8,086 nt of DNA from assembly GCA_903873545.1 (NCBI GenBank), contig CAIQPA010000038.1, positions 1-8,086 of the forward strand, read 5' to 3'. Source of the stretch: an uncultured delta proteobacterium (GTDB taxonomy: Bacteria; Myxococcota_A; Bradymonadia; REDH01). The translations under genes and the position numbers were made by a program. Under the pieces are notes generated by a model, which did not search any database, was not told where the DNA came from, and saw only the letters and a list, made by a program, of their open reading frames with translations. Below, in pieces: positions 6,274-8,086 of the stretch (positions are counted from its first letter, which is position 1; each line of letters opens with the position of its first letter).

Positions 6274-6894
6274 CTACTCCACGGGAACCTGGATCTCGTT
6301 GCGCCTCAGGAACCACAACGTGAAGGGGGCATTGAACCTGGCCCACATCGCAGGCCCTGCGCTGGTCATGCCCTCCTCGCGCATCCATGACTCCAGCTCC
6401 TGCTTGTGGCTCGCGTAGTTCTTCTCGCTCCAGGTGCCCGAGTAGCGGATGACCGCCATCTTCTGGGCAGGCACCTGCCGCAGGACGACAGCCGGATTGT
6501 TGGGCGTCGGCAGGGAGTCCATCGTGTAGGACTGCGGCATCATGAAGCTGACGGCCCAGCGGTTCTCGACGCGCCGTTGTCCCACAGGTGCTGTCATCGA
6601 GATCTTCTCGCCCGCTGATGCCTGTGAGACAGGGGCCGTCATGGCCACCTTGGTCTGCGAGAGGTTGTCGCCCGAGATGTACTTGAACAGTCTCTGGAAT
6701 GCCCTGCTCCCTGCGTCTTCGAATGCGCCCTCCACCAGGGTCTCTGCGACGACATGCGGCGCATACTCCCGGACTTCGAACTGACCTTCGGACTTGAGGA
6801 CCGTGTAGCTCGCCTCTTCAACTGCCATGGCTACCTGTGCTCCCATCAGGAGGAACAACGTTGCGATTACAGCTCCCAGGACCCTAGCTTTCAC
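6274..6894 (-). CDS. Exported SOUL-family (haem-binding-protein-like) protein
   Basis: The product is 206 aa from a GTG start, ending in TAG. The start is chosen because AAGGAG sits 5 nt upstream and translation yields a clean signal peptide: MKAR, a hydrophobic core at 6-18, and a probable signal peptidase I site after Ala-Met-Ala24. The frame is open further upstream but would add a low-complexity Gly/Arg tail overlapping the next gene. The mature part matches the SOUL family: YTVLKSEGQFEVREYAPHVVAE near the start (residues 30-51), GSRAFQRLFKYISG at 62-75, VAMTAPV at 83-89, ISMTAPV at 98-104, RQVPAQKMAVIRYSGTWSE at 139-157, FNAPFTLWFLRRNEI near the end. Members bind haem or hydrophobic ligands in eukaryotes; bacterial roles are poorly known. 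Inferred location is periplasm. Ligand is not predictable here. Likely monocistronic. Confidence 0.93.
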   Translation of the reverse strand: MKARVLGAVIATLFLLMGAQVAMAVEEASYTVLKSEGQFEVREYAPHVVAETLVEGAFEDAGSRAFQRLFKYISGDNLSQTKVAMTAPVSQASAGEKISMTAPVGQRRVENRWAVSFMMPQSYTMDSLPTPNNPAVVLRQVPAQKMAVIRYSGTWSEKNYASHKQELESWMREEGMTSAGPAMWARFNAPFTLWFLRRNEIQVPVE

Positions 6895-6899
6895 GCACA

Positions 6900-6905
6900 C
6901 TCCTT
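6900..6905 (-). promoter_or_regulatory. Shine-Dalgarno AAGGAG of the SOUL gene
   Basis: AAGGAG on the minus strand lies 5 nt before the GTG at 6894. It decides the start: the other in-frame GTG (6900-6898) overlaps the ribosome-binding sequence itself, so it is unlikely to be used. Confidence 0.8.
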
Positions 6906-7097
6906 GGCTTCGGTGGCTAAGAGTGTCTGCTTCGGCCCCACCGTCAAGCGGATTCGAGCGGTCGGGCGGGGTCGCGTCCACCTTTGCCCCCACTCCCCCT
7001 CCATCTCCGCCGCCACCTCGACCCGAACGCAAGACGCTCGCCACCGGCGCTGCGGCTGTAGAGCGGCACTCTGCCCCGAACGTCGCTCGTCGGGAAA
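6906..7097 (-). promoter_or_regulatory. Intergenic leader of the SOUL gene with weak promoter candidate
   Basis: These 192 bases separate the Rpn-like gene's stop from the SOUL gene. TTGACG (minus strand, 6947-6942) matches a -35 box at five of six positions, but the expected -10 site about 17 nt on (CTCTTA/ACTCTT) is poor. The gap is long enough for separate transcription of the SOUL gene. A purine-rich G-tract region (about 6985-7010, minus strand) has no clear role. No terminator hairpin with a U-run was seen after the Rpn-like gene. Confidence 0.25.
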
Positions 7098-7976
7098 TCA
7101 GCGCGCCTGCAGCCGCTTGGTGAGCGTCGCGAGTGCCTGTTCGGGAGGCAGCGCCTTGAGCTGCTCCACCTCGTGAGAGGGGAGCAACTTCTTCGCAATT
7201 GTTAGCGCAGCGCGCAGCATGCCGCGCTGCTCGCCCTCTTGCCGGCCCTCTTGCCGGCCCCGCTTCTCGCCCCGCTTCTCGCCACGCTTCTCGCCCCGCT
7301 CTTCGCCCATACGCATCGAGGCCTCGTGAAACTCCACCATGCCCAGATGGGCCAACTCTTCGCATCCCATGACGACCTCCCTCGCCTTAAAGAAGTTCCA
7401 AACTGCATTCTTGATATCGCTCGGCAGGTCGGGGTCGGTCAAGAGGTGCTGCTTGCGGGCCGCCGCCTCCTTTGGGTCGGAGGTCGCAAAAAGCAGCCGA
7501 ATCACCGATCGTCCCGGACCCATGCCCACAAGCTCCGGCACCACCAGGTAGGCGACGGTCCGTGAATCTGTCGGGAGGCGCCAGATGCCGGGCTCGACCT
7601 CCTGCGCCTCGAACTCGCGCAAGCGGCGCCAGGGTGCCTTGCGACAGATGACAACAAGCGCGCCGCGCCGACCCGCCTCGGTGGCCAGCAGCGACTTGGC
7701 GATGTGGTAGCGGAGCTTCTCCTCGGAGAGCGCGCCCGACTCCACCTCCACCGCAATCTGACGGCCCGCGAGCAGCCGACGGAGCGGCCCCCAGACGGGC
7801 GAGAGCGGGCTCTGGGCATCGACGAAGAGGTCGATGAAGAGGGTGTGCCGCGGCCGCGGATGCTGCTCCCGTGCGGAGCCCGGCACCTCGCACGCGCGCA
7901 GCAAGGACATGACGCGCGACTCGATCGGATACAACGGCGCAACGGCGGGTAGGAGATGTGGACGGCGGCGTGGCAA
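7098..7976 (-). CDS. Rpn/PD-(D/E)XK-like hypothetical protein with charged C-terminal repeats
   Basis: The product is 292 aa from a TTG start at 7976, which has AGAGG 6 nt upstream. A later ATG at 7910 (residue 23) is possible but has a weaker ribosome-binding site; no ATG or GTG lies between the TTG and an upstream in-frame stop at about 8081. What is seen: FIDLFVDAQ (47-55), VEVES (76-80) followed by EEKLRYHIAK (85-94), then a hydrophobic strand ALVVICRKAPWRR (106-118), an acidic-basic tail of G-E-K-R and R-Q-E-G tetrapeptides (about 224-252), and a closing helix. The Asp ... Glu-x-Glu ... Lys order and the strand-rich core resemble the Rpn/PD-(D/E)XK nuclease-like group, and E/G/R-rich tails are common there. 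The catalytic assignment is weak. It could instead be an unrelated restriction-fold hypothetical. No operon partner; the SOUL gene lies 203 nt downstream. Confidence 0.85.
   Translation of the reverse strand: MPRRRPHLLPAVAPLYPIESRVMSLLRACEVPGSAREQHPRPRHTLFIDLFVDAQSPLSPVWGPLRRLLAGRQIAVEVESGALSEEKLRYHIAKSLLATEAGRRGALVVICRKAPWRRLREFEAQEVEPGIWRLPTDSRTVAYLVVPELVGMGPGRSVIRLLFATSDPKEAAARKQHLLTDPDLPSDIKNAVWNFFKAREVVMGCEELAHLGMVEFHEASMRMGEERGEKRGEKRGEKRGRQEGRQEGEQRGMLRAALTIAKKLLPSHEVEQLKALPPEQALATLTKRLQAR
7236..7308 (-). repeat. 12-bp tandem repeats coding the charged tail of the Rpn-like protein
   Basis: Four 12-bp units of type CGCTTCTCGCCC (7261-7308, one with a TC/CT swap, one with a single change) are followed leftwards by two identical units CTCTTGCCGGCC (7248-7259, 7236-7247). 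They encode the G-E-K-R/G-E-E-R and R-Q-E-G tetrapeptides. Because the unit is 12 bp, copy-number change keeps the frame. Likely a solvent-exposed charged or coiled segment. Confidence 0.85.
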
Positions 7977-8086
7977 ACGAGACCTCTGAGTCTTGGACTC
8001 TGAAGTTATCGTCGTCTGCGCGCCGTTGTTGCGGGGTGCGGTGCAGAAAGTGGCTTCGCGCCCTCGCAGGTCTGGGCGTTACCGCG
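7977..8086 (-). promoter_or_regulatory. Upstream region of the Rpn-like gene
   Basis: AGAGG at 7987-7983 is the likely ribosome-binding site for the TTG start. A short inverted repeat GAGTC-TTG-GACTC (7988-8000) sits next to it and could form a weak hairpin near the RBS. No convincing promoter and no further gene were seen up to the window edge. Confidence 0.4.

Noticed and set aside
5804..6323. Several overlapping open frames across the 120-bp repeats on both strands
   Set aside because: The period of 120 is a multiple of 3, so frames stay open by chance and give repeated Pro/His/Arg peptides. The paired substitutions preserve stems and not any one protein frame.
6895..7365. N-terminal extension of the SOUL gene to an upstream start at about 7365
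   Set aside because: It would overlap the Rpn-like gene by over 260 bases, encode Gly/Arg-rich low-complexity sequence, and bury the signal peptide inside the protein. The GTG at 6894 has a strong ribosome-binding site.

Overview
This window is GC-rich and reads as an accessory or surface-protein region of a predatory or social deltaproteobacterium, most likely Myxococcota. The basis is one giant Cys-rich exported lipoprotein that combines a MopE-type acidic metal-binding motif, DUF4215 (Myxococcus Cys-rich) modules and formylglycine-generating-enzyme-like (FGE/SUMF1) domains, a combination typical of that phylum. The phylum call is an inference from domain style, not from a marker gene.

Layout: all three supported genes lie on the minus strand. 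From right to left they are: (1) 7976-7098, a protein of about 292 aa resembling Rpn/PD-(D/E)XK-like hypothetical proteins, with a charged C-terminal tetrapeptide array made by 12-bp DNA repeats; (2) 6894-6274, a 206-aa exported SOUL-family (haem-binding-protein-like) protein with its own GTG start and a strong Shine-Dalgarno; (3) 5761 to beyond base 1, a reading frame of at least 1920 codons without a stop, truncated by the window edge. The third gene fills more than two thirds of the window. Its order from the N-terminus is lipobox signal peptide, linker, MopE-like motif, five Cys-rich repeats, three DUF4215 modules, about two Cys-rich repeats, three more DUF4215 modules, about five Cys-rich repeats, FGE-like domain 1, about seven Cys-rich repeats, FGE-like domain 2 (cut off).

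Between the SOUL gene and the giant gene lie 512 non-coding bases. They hold a short 16-bp repeat that runs into two copies of a 120-bp tandem repeat. Each 120-bp copy can fold into an outer stem around an 8-bp hairpin, followed by a 7-bp hairpin. Two of the seven differences between the copies form a compensatory base-pair change, which suggests a structured element. An AT-rich island with a 14-bp inverted repeat sits just before the giant gene and probably holds its promoter.

I see no operon logic linking the three genes; the gaps (203 and 512 bases) argue for separate transcription. I found no RNA gene of a known class, CRISPR array, transposase or complete mobile element. Nothing here is clearly a new defence or biosynthetic system. 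The most unusual items are the architecture of the giant lipoprotein and the covarying 120-bp repeat.
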